Source: Erysipelotrichaceae bacterium
GTDB taxonomy: Bacteria; Bacillota_I; Bacilli_A; Erysipelotrichales; Erysipelotrichaceae
Length of the DNA: 39,054 nucleotides
Assembly (NCBI GenBank): GCA_900770275.1
Contig: CAAGJS010000183.1
Span: 1 to 39,054, forward strand
Direction: 5' to 3'
Program-made: the position numbers and the translations under genes
Part shown: positions 16,831 through 25,506 of the stretch, in pieces
Layout of the letters: each line of letters starts with the position of its first letter
How positions within the stretch are numbered: the stretch's first letter is position 1
The notes under the pieces: model-generated
Seen by the model: only the letters and a program-made list of their open reading frames with translations
Database searches by the model: none
What the model was told of the DNA's origin: nothing

Positions 16831-18086
16831 AGAAGCGCAGCAGGGGAATGCTGAAGCTGATCCTGCTGTCTGACTTTCTGATCTTTCTGGCTGCCTTTGT
16901 GGTCGTGAATGTTCTGATTCCGCGACGGTTTGAAGCAGATGCGCGCAGCACCATTGAGAAGGAAATTGAATTTATCAAGCAGGAAAGTGACGTTAATACG
17001 GGCACGACATATCTGACTTCTTCGGTTCAGTTTATCTATCCGGAGGATCTGATCAGTACCGACAGTTCTGTTACGAATGCGACCTATCTGAAGAACTATC
17101 TTCGTCTGCAGAAAGTTGAGAAGCAGGAGATCGCTGACTTTGTCAGTGAGCAGACGCCGTCAATGGATACGTGCTATGAACTGAGTACGGAACACGGGAG
17201 GTTTCTGTTTGCGGTTCTGGACGATGTGGAAGATACCGGGGCAGAGGATCTGTATCCGATGATCATCTATCTCAATATCCAGCCGTTTCTTCGCTACAAC
17301 TATTTATGGAATATTATTCTGGCGAGTCTCTTTGTTTTTGTTTCGGGAATCGTGATCCGGATTGGAAAGAAGATGGATCGCAACATGGAAGAAACCAGGG
17401 AAGCACAGCTGCGCTTCTTCCAGAACAGTTCGCATGAACTGAAAACGCCGCTGATGGTCATTCAGGGCTATGCGGATGGCATCCTGAGCAAGGTGGTGGC
17501 CCCAGAAAAGGCTTCGCGCGTCATTCTTGAAGAGAGTGATCAGATGAAGCAGCTGGTAGAAGATCTGCTGGATATTTCAAAAATCGATTCGCGCAGTATC
17601 ACCATGAAGATGGAGCGGGCAGATATCCGCGAAGTTCTGTATGATTCGATGCACATGATTGCGCCGCTGGCCGAGTCGGAAGGCATTGAGATGGTTCCGG
17701 AAATGGATCCGGGTCCTGTGTATGCGGACTGCGATGAGGATCAGCTGTGCCACGCGTTTGAAAACCTGCTTTCCAATGCTGTTCATCACGCCCGTTCGAA
17801 AGTCGTCATCCGCTGTCATGGACAGCAGGATCGTGTTCAGGTGAGCGTTGCGGATGATGGGGAAGGAATTTCGGAAAAAGGTCTTCCGCATGTGTTTGAA
17901 CGCTTCTATACCGCAAGAGAAGGCGGAACAGGAATCGGACTGTCGCTGGCGGATGAGATCGTTCATCTTCATCGTGGAACCCTGGAAGCCAGAAACGGAA
18001 ACCCCGGCGCGGTGTTTGCGATGACGCTGCTGAAGACAGCCGAAACCTCCGGTAAAACGAAAAAGAAAAAGGTTAGTTCAAACTAA
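16827..18086 (+). CDS. Sensor histidine kinase, partner of the OmpR-type regulator
   Basis: Membrane sensor kinase of 419 residues: membrane segment 1 (about 10-31), an extracytoplasmic sensor of about 125 residues, membrane segment 2 (about 159-178) and no obvious HAMP domain. The HisKA region has H203 in SSHELKTPLMVIQGY. The HATPase domain shows NLLSNAVHHA (N box), DDGEGI (G1) and GGTGIGLSLADEI (G2). The ATGA overlap with the regulator gene indicates coupled translation. The C-terminus ends in a short Lys-rich tail. The sensor domain was not recognised. Confidence 0.92.
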   Translation: MKKRSRGMLKLILLSDFLIFLAAFVVVNVLIPRRFEADARSTIEKEIEFIKQESDVNTGTTYLTSSVQFIYPEDLISTDSSVTNATYLKNYLRLQKVEKQEIADFVSEQTPSMDTCYELSTEHGRFLFAVLDDVEDTGAEDLYPMIIYLNIQPFLRYNYLWNIILASLFVFVSGIVIRIGKKMDRNMEETREAQLRFFQNSSHELKTPLMVIQGYADGILSKVVAPEKASRVILEESDQMKQLVEDLLDISKIDSRSITMKMERADIREVLYDSMHMIAPLAESEGIEMVPEMDPGPVYADCDEDQLCHAFENLLSNAVHHARSKVVIRCHGQQDRVQVSVADDGEGISEKGLPHVFERFYTAREGGTGIGLSLADEIVHLHRGTLEARNGNPGAVFAMTLLKTAETSGKTKKKKVSSN

Positions 18087-18138
18087 TTGACTCTGAGGGA
18101 AACCTTTGCAAGAATAAGGACGGACAAGGAGGCAGTCT

Positions 18139-18324
18139 ATGGCTGATATTGTCATTCTCGCAGTACTTGGCGTTCTGCTGGTGCTGGCATTGATTTCCGT
18201 CAGGAAACATGGTCTGGAGGACTGTTCCGGCTGCAGTTCCTATGGAGCCTGCACACATAACTGCAGTGCGATCAGGAAAGATCTGAAGCGGGCCAGACGT
18301 GATATTGCAAAAGAGGGGCGCTGA
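18139..18324 (+). CDS. Small Cys-rich membrane protein (FeoB-associated type)
   Basis: The 61-residue product has one N-terminal membrane segment (about 3-21), then a cysteine cluster CSGCSSYGACTHNC and a basic tail. This resembles the small FeoB-associated Cys-rich membrane proteins, although no feoA or feoB is in the window. An AAGGAGG site seven bases before the ATG supports a real gene. It might bind a metal or form disulfides; that is inference. It sits 52 bases after the kinase gene and could be part of that operon. Confidence 0.72.
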   Translation: MADIVILAVLGVLLVLALISVRKHGLEDCSGCSSYGACTHNCSAIRKDLKRARRDIAKEGR

Positions 18325-18348
18325 CATCGGCGTCCTTTTCTGTACAAT
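18321..18348 (+). promoter_or_regulatory. Promoter of the PPK2-family gene
   Basis: CTGACA (18321-18326), overlapping the previous stop codon, and TACAAT (18343-18348) with a 16-base spacer; the chosen ATG is 27 bases further on. Confidence 0.5.
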
Positions 18349-18374
18349 GGAGGTTGGAAAAGAGGCAGAAACCA

Positions 18375-19325
18375 ATGAAGACTCCGTATGAATATAACGG
18401 TTCCAGGACCTATCATCGGGGAGATATCAAGCCGGATGATACGTCGTTATGCAAAGACAAGGACAAGGCAGTTTCCCGTATGCAGGACAATCTCGTCAGG
18501 ATCGACGAGCTGCAGCGAAAGCTCTATGCCGAGAAGAAGGAGGGTGTCATCTTCCTGTTTCAGGCAATGGATGCGGCTGGAAAGGACGGCACGATTCAGT
18601 CCGTTCTGCAGTGTCTCTCGCCCCATGGCGTATATGAGGCGGCCTTCAAGTCGCCTTCTTCTGCGGAACTTGCGCATGACTTTCTCTGGCGCATTGAAGA
18701 GAAGGTTCCGGCCAAGGGGGAAATTGCCATCTTCAACCGCTCTCAGTATGAAGACGTACTGATCGGCAAGGTGAAGAAGCTGTATGAGTCGCAGGCTCAT
18801 GCGGACCGTATTGACAATGATCATGTGATCGAACATCGCTATCAGGATATCGTCAACTATGAAACCTATCTTTATCACAACAGTGTGCGCACGGTGAAGT
18901 TCTTCCTGAATGTGTCCAAGAAGGAACAGGCGAAACGGTTCCTCGCCCGCATCGAGGAGCCGGAAAAGAACTGGAAGTTCAACGGCGGCGACTACGAGGA
19001 ACGGCAGTACTGGGATGCGTATCAGGATGCCTTTGCGGATGCGATCAATGCGACCGCAACCAAAACGGCGCCATGGTATGTCATTCCGGCGGACCATAAG
19101 TGGTACATGCGCTATGTAGTTTCAGAGATCATTCTTTCCGTGATGGAGGACATGGATCCGCAATATCCGGTTGTGACCAAGGAGCGGTTGGCTGAGTTCG
19201 ACGGCTACAAACAGGATCTTCTGAAGGATCTTGGTATCGAAGGCGAGCAGGACAAGAACGAAAAGAAGTCTAAGAACACCAGGAAAGACAATAAAGCGAA
19301 AAAAGAGAAGAACAGCAGAAAATAA
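18375..19325 (+). CDS. Polyphosphate kinase 2 (PPK2) family protein
   Basis: PPK2 enzymes transfer phosphate between polyphosphate and nucleotides, usually making NTP or NDP from polyphosphate. The 316-residue product has the Walker A motif DAAGKDG (66-72), the FNRSQYEDVL Walker B region (usually NRSHYEDVL) and the YHNSVRTVKFFLNVSKKEQ and KYMRYVVSEI-like segments of the family. The last 30 residues are a Lys/Asn/Glu-rich tail not needed for the fold. The ATG at 18375 has a GAGG site nine bases upstream; an in-frame TTG at 18354 lies inside the start of the transcript. Donor and nucleotide preference cannot be told. Confidence 0.9.
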   Translation: MKTPYEYNGSRTYHRGDIKPDDTSLCKDKDKAVSRMQDNLVRIDELQRKLYAEKKEGVIFLFQAMDAAGKDGTIQSVLQCLSPHGVYEAAFKSPSSAELAHDFLWRIEEKVPAKGEIAIFNRSQYEDVLIGKVKKLYESQAHADRIDNDHVIEHRYQDIVNYETYLYHNSVRTVKFFLNVSKKEQAKRFLARIEEPEKNWKFNGGDYEERQYWDAYQDAFADAINATATKTAPWYVIPADHKWYMRYVVSEIILSVMEDMDPQYPVVTKERLAEFDGYKQDLLKDLGIEGEQDKNEKKSKNTRKDNKAKKEKNSRK

Positions 19326-19359
19326 CAGCAGCCAATAGCAGAAGTAAATAAGAACAGAA

Positions 19360-19390
19360 AAGCAAATAAAATGGTCCCCGCAGGGACCAT
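19360..19390 (-). terminator. Terminator of ssb (minus strand)
   Basis: ATGGTCCC (19371-19378) and GGGACCAT (19383-19390) form a stem. On the minus strand it is followed by TTTTATTTGCTTTT. It may also stop transcription from the PPK2 gene on the plus strand. Confidence 0.75.
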
Positions 19391-19401
19391 CGATGAAACG
19401 A

Positions 19402-19737
19402 TCAGATGACGGGCGCAACTTCCTGGCGGCGCGTCAGATATTCCACTTTCTCGGCAACGACACCGGCGCTGTAACGCTGCGTGCCGTTTTTTTCATAGGT
19501 GCTGCCTTCCAGACGTCCGCGGATACTGATCCAGTCTCCGATTCTGCACAGCGCCGAACATTCCTCTGCAATCCCCCGCCATAAGGTGACCTGGAACAGG
19601 TCAGCACTCAGACTTCCATCCTCGTTGCGGAAGTTGCGGTCAACTTCCAGAACCATCTTGGCAATGGAATTTCCCTTAGGTGTGGTTGTGATGCTCGGGT
19701 TTTCCTTGATACGGCCGATTAATACGCAACTGTTCAT
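19402..19737 (-). CDS. Short single-stranded DNA-binding protein (SsbB-like)
   Basis: OB-fold protein that coats single-stranded DNA. The ATG at 19737 has an AGGAGG site upstream and gives 111 residues starting MNSCVLIGRIKENP, the usual SSB start; the open frame further upstream is not coding. The fold is complete (VDRNFRNEDG, DLFQVTLWRGIAEECSALC, IRGRLEGSTYEKNG). The protein ends soon after the OB-fold and lacks the acidic DDDIPF-type tip by which housekeeping SSB recruits partners. In that it resembles Bacillus SsbB, used in natural transformation. It stands as its own unit with a likely promoter at 19772-19800. Confidence 0.9.
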   Translation of the reverse strand: MNSCVLIGRIKENPSITTTPKGNSIAKMVLEVDRNFRNEDGSLSADLFQVTLWRGIAEECSALCRIGDWISIRGRLEGSTYEKNGTQRYSAGVVAEKVEYLTRRQEVAPVI

Positions 19738-19771
19738 TTCTTTGTCCTCCTGTCTTCTGTTACGTGGGAAC

Positions 19772-19800
19772 AGTATGACAGGGCCAGTCACATTCGACAA
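19772..19800 (-). promoter_or_regulatory. Candidate promoter of ssb
   Basis: On the minus strand TTGTCG (19800-19795) and CATACT (19777-19772) are 17 bases apart, 35 bases before the ATG. Both hexamers deviate from consensus. Confidence 0.35.
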
Positions 19801-19883
19801 ACCGCCGGAAGAACCTCGTTGTCTCACATCCGTATCATGAACAGCCTTACTTTGAACAAATTGTCTAAAAAGGAGCCAATGTA

Positions 19884-21158
19884 CTAGTCCGGAAGAATTT
19901 TCGTCAGTGTTGAATCGGAAAGATCCAGCTTCTCGAATGCATGCATGCACCCGGGGGCATTGAGGCTGCGCACGATCGCCAGCTCATCAAACATGGATAC
20001 GCCTTCCAGCTCACCTTCCAGAGCGCTCATCGCCATGGAAACAGGATCATTGAAGTTCTGGATCGCATCTCCCAGAGCCCGCTTCTTCAGCTGCTGCAGA
20101 ATCTCTTCGTCGACGCCGTTTCCCTTGATGGATTCCAGCTTTGACTGAATGAAGCTGCGGAAGTCATCCCCTGCCGTTTCATCGAAGAAAGTCAGGTAGC
20201 TGAGATTCCTTTCAATGCTCAGATCCCATCCGAACAGCGGCGAAATCTTTTTTTCATCGATCCAGCTCTGGTATTGAGGACTCAGTGGCGTAAATACACT
20301 TTCCAGAATCATTCGCAGCTGCCATTCCTGCTCAAGAGCATCTTTGGCAGTACCGATTGATAGTGGCAGGCGATAGCCAAGCATCTGACGCGGTGTCTGT
20401 GTGTCCATGTGAAGAATCTTCTCTGGCGCAACCGGGTCTGTTTCCGGCTCAATGACGCGGTGCATATGGGACTGCAATGGGAAGGAAAAATGCCTTTCCT
20501 CATTTTCAATCAGGGAAAGAAGAACATTCGGATCTTCGGGCGAAACGATCACCAGAACCATATGCGAAGGATGATAGGCCGCCTGAAACAGCTGCCAGAG
20601 ATCATCACGTTTCATCTGACGTATGGAATTGTCGGTACCGGTCACATCTTCACGGATCGGATGTTTGTGATAGAGGGAGCGCATCGTTTCCTGCATCAGA
20701 CAGGTGTCGGGATCCTGCTGGTAGCTGTGCAGTTCCTCCAGAATGATGCCTTTTTCCTTTTCGACGGAATCTTCACTGATATCAAACGTCTGTCCCAGTT
20801 CCAACAGAAGCTTCAATGGCCGGGAAATGTCCGGATCCTGGCAGGTGAAGTAATAGGCAGTTTCTTCCAGCGATGTCCATGCGTTGACGGAGGCTCCCAG
20901 CAGGGAAAACTCCTTCATCGCATCACTGCCGCGGCTTTCGAACATCTTGTGTTCCAGAAAGTGGGCGGTGCCATAGGGAAGCGTCATCCGATGCCCATAA
21001 TCATCTTCAAGAATATGATCAAAGGATCCGCAGCGTGCCGCAAGGATCGCACACGAAGACACAAACAGGGGCTTGCGAAACAGGACGACTGTCAGACCAT
21101 TTTCAAGAACGGCGCTGTACCAGGTTTCCTGCAGGTCAGCTTCATAATGTTCAATCAT
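19884..21158 (-). CDS. M16 family zinc peptidase (YmfH-like)
   Basis: Pitrilysin/insulinase-type peptidase of 424 residues. It contains the inverted zinc motif HFLEH at H66-E69-H70, followed by KMFE, and the later EELHSYQQDPD segment expected to supply the third ligand. The ATG at 21158 has an AAGGAG site and overlaps the end of the ymfF-like gene by eight bases; an upstream in-frame codon was rejected. M16 proteins work as active/inactive pairs forming a closed chamber, and this is the active half. In Bacillus the pair lies downstream of spoIIIE; here ftsK is about 4.5 kb away. Substrate unknown. Confidence 0.9.
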   Translation of the reverse strand: MIEHYEADLQETWYSAVLENGLTVVLFRKPLFVSSCAILAARCGSFDHILEDDYGHRMTLPYGTAHFLEHKMFESRGSDAMKEFSLLGASVNAWTSLEETAYYFTCQDPDISRPLKLLLELGQTFDISEDSVEKEKGIILEELHSYQQDPDTCLMQETMRSLYHKHPIREDVTGTDNSIRQMKRDDLWQLFQAAYHPSHMVLVIVSPEDPNVLLSLIENEERHFSFPLQSHMHRVIEPETDPVAPEKILHMDTQTPRQMLGYRLPLSIGTAKDALEQEWQLRMILESVFTPLSPQYQSWIDEKKISPLFGWDLSIERNLSYLTFFDETAGDDFRSFIQSKLESIKGNGVDEEILQQLKKRALGDAIQNFNDPVSMAMSALEGELEGVSMFDELAIVRSLNAPGCMHAFEKLDLSDSTLTKILPD

Positions 21159-22368
21159 TCGGTACTCCTTCCAGCACTTCTTCGGCCGCAATTTTCAGAT
21201 CGCCGGCTGCACACATGATATCCTGGCGGCTGACAGCTTCAAATGCCCTAATTGTTTCCTTTGCAAAGGCGGGACGCTTCAGAAGTGAAGCGACATATTC
21301 CTCCCGCGCCTGGGCGCTGATGGAGTCCAGGGAGCCGCGCCAGCTCGCTGTATAAAGCCGCTTTGCACTGAGAAATGCTTCGTCGCTGAAATCGCCGTTT
21401 CTGAGCCGGTCGATCTGATCGGCAATCAGAGTCCGTGCCGCATCGATATGTTCGGCTGCCATGGTCGCTTCAATCGACAATGTCCCTTCATACACATGGT
21501 TGTCAGAACTGATAGCATAGCAGAGGCTGTTGGCTTCCCGTACCTCCTGAAACAGCAGAGAAGTCGGCAGTGCACCAAGCATGCCGTTGGTGATCATCAA
21601 TGCAGGCATGGCCGGATCGCTCATGTCGCAGTCGGTTGTATACATCTGAACAAGGGCGCTCTGAATGGTATCCTTGGCATCATGACTCTGTCTGAGCTTT
21701 CTTTCCTTTGCCCGTGTGCAGATAACGATGGATTGTTCCTGCGGGGCGTCGTGGAAGAACTTCTGCGCCAGCTGTTCCATTCGTTTCGGATCCCCGGGGC
21801 CGATGACCGTAAGATCAAGGTGCGATGAAGAAATCATTTCCTGCCATGCGTCCTCAACATCCTGCAGTTTCAGTTTTCGAAAGGCGGCTTCTGCAGGTGA
21901 AGATGTTCGCTGCGGCAGATCGCCGAAGAGTCGGTTGGCCCGATCGATCGCATCATTCAATGGATCATCCAGTGCCATTGCCCGATTCATCAGAAGACGC
22001 GTCTTTGATTCTTCGAACGTCTGTTTCGTAAAGAGGGGATGATAATACAGCCCGGAAAGGAAGCGGAACTGTTCCTCAAGGGGATCGGCTGGAAGAAAAC
22101 GCTGGTCCGGTGCACACAATTCGATCCTGAGATTTTCACTGAGGCCGATCTTCTCGATGCCGATCGAAAGATCGCCGCCGTAAAGGTCATCAATCTCTTT
22201 CTGCATGGAACGTTTATCAGGGAAGGCACAGCATCCTTCCGCAAGCATGTATGACAGCAGGATGCGGGCGGGGTGCTTCTGTTCATCAAGGGGCATGGCT
22301 GCCCGTAAGGATAGCAGATTGGACTTAAATGCAGTTGTTGTACGGATATGGAAATTGGTCAGCGTCAT
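21151..22368 (-). CDS. M16 peptidase-like inactive partner (YmfF-like)
   Basis: The 405-residue M16-fold protein has no HxxEH motif in the corresponding place (RILLSYMLAEGCCAFPDK instead), so it is the non-catalytic partner of the downstream YmfH-like peptidase. The ATG at 22368 gives MTLTNFHIRTT. An alternative TTG at 22398 lies upstream of a TATAAT hexamer and is unlikely. No Shine-Dalgarno site precedes the ATG: the TATAAT on the minus strand (22383-22378) is only nine bases from it, so the message may be nearly leaderless. It is transcribed divergently from ffh. Confidence 0.85.
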   Translation of the reverse strand: MTLTNFHIRTTTAFKSNLLSLRAAMPLDEQKHPARILLSYMLAEGCCAFPDKRSMQKEIDDLYGGDLSIGIEKIGLSENLRIELCAPDQRFLPADPLEEQFRFLSGLYYHPLFTKQTFEESKTRLLMNRAMALDDPLNDAIDRANRLFGDLPQRTSSPAEAAFRKLKLQDVEDAWQEMISSSHLDLTVIGPGDPKRMEQLAQKFFHDAPQEQSIVICTRAKERKLRQSHDAKDTIQSALVQMYTTDCDMSDPAMPALMITNGMLGALPTSLLFQEVREANSLCYAISSDNHVYEGTLSIEATMAAEHIDAARTLIADQIDRLRNGDFSDEAFLSAKRLYTASWRGSLDSISAQAREEYVASLLKRPAFAKETIRAFEAVSRQDIMCAAGDLKIAAEEVLEGVPND

Positions 22369-22390
22369 ATGGATTCCATTATACAAATGA

Positions 22391-22418
22391 TTGTTCAAAA
22401 GGGTGCTTATGCTAAAAT
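22391..22418 (+). promoter_or_regulatory. Promoter of ffh
   Basis: TTGTTC (22391-22396) and TAAAAT (22413-22418) with a 16-base spacer, 23 bases before the ffh ATG. Confidence 0.5.
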
Positions 22419-22441
22419 GTCCGGGTTAGGGAGAAACATCT

Positions 22442-23824
22442 ATGGCGTTTGATTCATTAAGTGAACGGATGACAAAGGCGATGCGCAACATCGCCGGCAA
22501 AGGTAAACTGACCGATGCCAATATGGAGGACATGCTCAAGGAGGTGCGTCTCGCCCTTCTGGAAGCGGATGTCAATTATAAAGTCGTTAAAGACTTTCTG
22601 AATAATGTGCGTGAAAAGGCGCGGGGTGCCGATGTTCTGAACTCGGTGCAGCCGGGCGATCAGCTGGTCAAGATCGTTCACGATGAACTGACGGCATTGC
22701 TTGGCGAAAATCAGGAGCCGCTGCACTATGCCGCCAGTGGCATTACGACGATCATGATGGTCGGTCTGCAGGGTACTGGTAAGACGACGTCGGCTGCCAA
22801 GATCGCCAACTATATCAAGAAGAAAGATAACCGCAAGGTGATGCTGATTGCGGCGGATATCGTTCGTCCGGCTGCCATTGAACAGCTGCAGACGCTTGGT
22901 AAGCAGATCGATACGGAAGTCTTCACGGAAGGAACCGATACTCCGGCACTCAGGACGGTGCAGGATGGTCTCGCTCATGCAAAAGAGGCTGGCTATGATA
23001 CGGTGATCATCGATACCGCCGGCCGTCTGCATGTGGATGAGGCGATGATGCAGGAGCTGAAGGACATGGAGGCTTCGGTGCATCCCAATGAGATTCTGCT
23101 CACCGTCGATGCAATGACGGGTCAGGATATCGTCAATGTGACGAAGTCGTTCCAGGAGGCATTGCCGTTAACGGGTCTTGTGGCGACGAAGTTCGATGGT
23201 GACTCGAGAGGCGGCGGCGTTCTTTCTTCCAAGGCCATTACCGGTCTTTCGATCAAGTTCGTCGGTGAAGGTGAGAAGATCGATGATCTGGATGCGTTCT
23301 ATCCGGAGCGTATGGCGGATCGTATTCTCGGTATGGGCGATGTTGTTTCGCTGGTCGAGAAGGCGCAGGAAAAGATTGATGTTGAGGAATCGAACCGGAT
23401 CGCCCAGCGGATGATGGATGGTACGTTTACGATGGATGACATGCTGTCGCAACTGGATCAGATCCGTAAGCTGGGGCCATTGACCGGAATCATGAAGCTG
23501 ATGCCTGGCTTCAATCAGTATGCGGATCTGGTGGATGATGCCAAGGCTTCGGATTCCATGAAGCATATGCGGGCGATCATTCAGTCGATGACGCCGGCGG
23601 AGCGGGCGGATCCTTCCAGGATGCGCAGCTCGATGAAGCGCCGGGTTGCGGCGGGCAGCGGTACGAGTGTGACGGAAGTGAACAAGGCGATCAATTCCTA
23701 TGAGAAGATGAAGAAGCTGATGATGTCCATGGGACGTCTGCAGAAGAGCGGAAAACTGAACGAAGAGTCGCTCAACAAGATGATGGACAATCTCCCGGAT
23801 GCGGCAAAACGCTATCGGAGATAA
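22442..23824 (+). CDS. ffh: Signal recognition particle protein Ffh (SRP54)
   Basis: GTPase of the signal recognition particle that delivers nascent membrane proteins to FtsY and the Sec translocon. The 460-residue product has the N domain (1-85), the G domain with GLQGTGKTTSAAKIA, DTAGRLHVDEAMM, TKFDGDSRGGG and the M domain (about 295-450), rich in Met, which binds 4.5S RNA (MKLMPGF, RMRSSMKRRVAAGSGTSVTEVN). Length is typical. The usual upstream neighbour ylxM is absent. Confidence 0.97.
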   Translation: MAFDSLSERMTKAMRNIAGKGKLTDANMEDMLKEVRLALLEADVNYKVVKDFLNNVREKARGADVLNSVQPGDQLVKIVHDELTALLGENQEPLHYAASGITTIMMVGLQGTGKTTSAAKIANYIKKKDNRKVMLIAADIVRPAAIEQLQTLGKQIDTEVFTEGTDTPALRTVQDGLAHAKEAGYDTVIIDTAGRLHVDEAMMQELKDMEASVHPNEILLTVDAMTGQDIVNVTKSFQEALPLTGLVATKFDGDSRGGGVLSSKAITGLSIKFVGEGEKIDDLDAFYPERMADRILGMGDVVSLVEKAQEKIDVEESNRIAQRMMDGTFTMDDMLSQLDQIRKLGPLTGIMKLMPGFNQYADLVDDAKASDSMKHMRAIIQSMTPAERADPSRMRSSMKRRVAAGSGTSVTEVNKAINSYEKMKKLMMSMGRLQKSGKLNEESLNKMMDNLPDAAKRYRR

Positions 23825-23889
23825 ATTTCTTGTTTCTGTCCGCGTGAAAAAATGTAGAATAGAACAGGTAACTACAAAGAGGGGAAACT

Positions 23890-25245
23890 ATGAATAAACC
23901 GGAATTCAACGATGTATTTGCAAAGACCAGCAGGACCCGTCACAACAAGTTTGACGGCTACGTTGTAGAGATTCTCTACGGCGCAAAGGATGCGGAAGGA
24001 AATCCATGTGCGCCGCAGGCGGACGCGGATGACGGACACGGCCGCTGGTATGGCATCGATGTAAACGGTGACTATACGATGTTCACTTGGCAGCATTCCA
24101 GGGATGAAGGCAGAGCTGTTGAGTATGGGACAAAATATGAGGACAAGGCTCTCGAAGTGATGGAAGATCAGCTGCAGCAGAAGCGTGACCTTTGCCTGAA
24201 GGCAGAACAGCTGCTGGATGGCAGCGGCGATGAAGCTGCTCTGGAGGAAATCAAGAAGGAGTGGGATGCGCTGGATGACTGGGGCACACCGAAGGATAAG
24301 GAATGTGCAAAGCGCTATGCCAAGGTTATCGCTGAGTTCGGCCCTCTGAACGAGGCCCGCAAGGCAGCAGCCGCAGCCAAGGAAGCGGTTGTTCAGGAAG
24401 CTGAGAAGCTGCGTGAAGCTCCGAATTATGCCAATGCCCGCAAGCAGCTGCGTGATCTGCGCGATAAGCTGCGTGATCTGGAGAGTGCTGGTGAGGCAGC
24501 GGACCGTGCGTTCGCTTCGCGTATCAATGCGGTAGATCGTGAGCTGCGTCAGAAGCAGGAAGAATACAATGCGACGCGTGAGACCCGTTACGCGGAAGCG
24601 AAGGAAAAGAAGGAAGCTCTGATTGAGGAGACCAGGAAGGCAGTTGCTTCGGTAACCAACTTCAAAGATGGTGCGGCGAAGCTGGATGATCTGTTCCAGC
24701 AGTGGCGTGCAGCCGGTTCGGCTGGTCATGATGTGGATGATGAGCTGTGGGCATCCTTCAATGAAGCCCGTCAGCAGTTCTATGACAAGCGCAAGGAATT
24801 CTTCAAGCAGCGCAATGAATCCTTCAAGGAATCGGTTGCCAAGAAGGAAGCTCTGATTGAGGAGGCTAAGAAGATTTCTGCAACAGCAGATTACGGCCGT
24901 GAAAACACGGATCGTATGAAGCAGCTTGACAAGGAATGGACGGCTGCCGGATATTCCGGAAAGACGGACAATGATCGTCTGTGGAAAGATTTCAACGATG
25001 CCAAGGAAGTATTTTGGAATGGCAAGCGTGATCGTGCAATGAAGCGGATCTCTGACAGCCTCGAAAGCAAGAAGATGGAGCTGACGAAGCTGAAGCACAA
25101 CAATGACGATCTTGCCTATCGGATTGATATCACGGATTCCCCGAATCTGAAGGATGAATTCCAGCGTACCATTGACTTCAACGAGTCCCGCATCGAGTCC
25201 CTGCAGAAGGAAATCGATGATCTCGAAGAGCGTCTGAAGAACTGA
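23890..25245 (+). CDS. DUF349-repeat coiled-coil protein
   Basis: The 451-residue protein has three repeats about 78 residues apart, beginning near residues 162, 240 and 319. Each has a KEALIEE-type helix followed by LW..F..A...F...R, the DUF349 pattern (KEALIEETRKAV...ELWASFNEARQQFYDKRKEFF; KEALIEEAKKI...RLWKDFNDAKEVFWNGKRD). The first 110 residues form a separate, unrecognised domain rich in Trp, Asp and Tyr, and the last 60 are a charged coiled coil. No signal peptide or membrane segment is seen, so it is probably cytoplasmic. An AGAGGGGA site precedes the ATG. The function of DUF349 proteins is unclear. Confidence 0.75.
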   Translation: MNKPEFNDVFAKTSRTRHNKFDGYVVEILYGAKDAEGNPCAPQADADDGHGRWYGIDVNGDYTMFTWQHSRDEGRAVEYGTKYEDKALEVMEDQLQQKRDLCLKAEQLLDGSGDEAALEEIKKEWDALDDWGTPKDKECAKRYAKVIAEFGPLNEARKAAAAAKEAVVQEAEKLREAPNYANARKQLRDLRDKLRDLESAGEAADRAFASRINAVDRELRQKQEEYNATRETRYAEAKEKKEALIEETRKAVASVTNFKDGAAKLDDLFQQWRAAGSAGHDVDDELWASFNEARQQFYDKRKEFFKQRNESFKESVAKKEALIEEAKKISATADYGRENTDRMKQLDKEWTAAGYSGKTDNDRLWKDFNDAKEVFWNGKRDRAMKRISDSLESKKMELTKLKHNNDDLAYRIDITDSPNLKDEFQRTIDFNESRIESLQKEIDDLEERLKN

Positions 25246-25250
25246 AAGAG

Positions 25251-25303
25251 GATGTAACAGCAGTACATGATTCAGTCATGGATGCGCTGTTACATCTTTT
25301 TTT
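25251..25303 (+). terminator. Terminator of the DUF349 gene
   Basis: GATGTAACAGC (25251-25261) and GCTGTTACATC (25286-25296) are perfect arms followed by seven T. Confidence 0.9.
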
Positions 25304-25356
25304 GTGCTTGATCAGAAATGAAAAGCAGTACGACCAGCATCATAACATCGCAATTC

Positions 25357-25427
25357 TGTCAAGTACCGGTTTTTCCATACGTTCGCATTTTTCCGCACTA
25401 TTTTCAAATCAGCGCGGCTTTTATCAT
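25357..25427 (+). promoter_or_regulatory. Shared activator-type promoter element, copy 1
   Basis: TGTCAAGTACC at 25357 and CGCACTATT at 25394, then TATCAT at 25422-25427 as -10. The same layout occurs at 29703 and 33797 with no change in spacing. There is no consensus -35 box at the expected place, which fits an activator-dependent promoter. It precedes the 128-aa gene by 80 bases. Confidence 0.6.
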
Positions 25428-25506
25428 GATTACAGCTTCAAAGAAGGGGCCTGAACAACGTACGAACATAGAAACGTTGAAATTCAGTTTTCAGAAGGAG
25501 GTAATC

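Noticed and set aside
25318..25506. Extended N-terminus of the 128-residue protein
   Set aside because: The extension would translate the shared promoter element, while the ATG at 25507 has a near-perfect ribosome-binding site.
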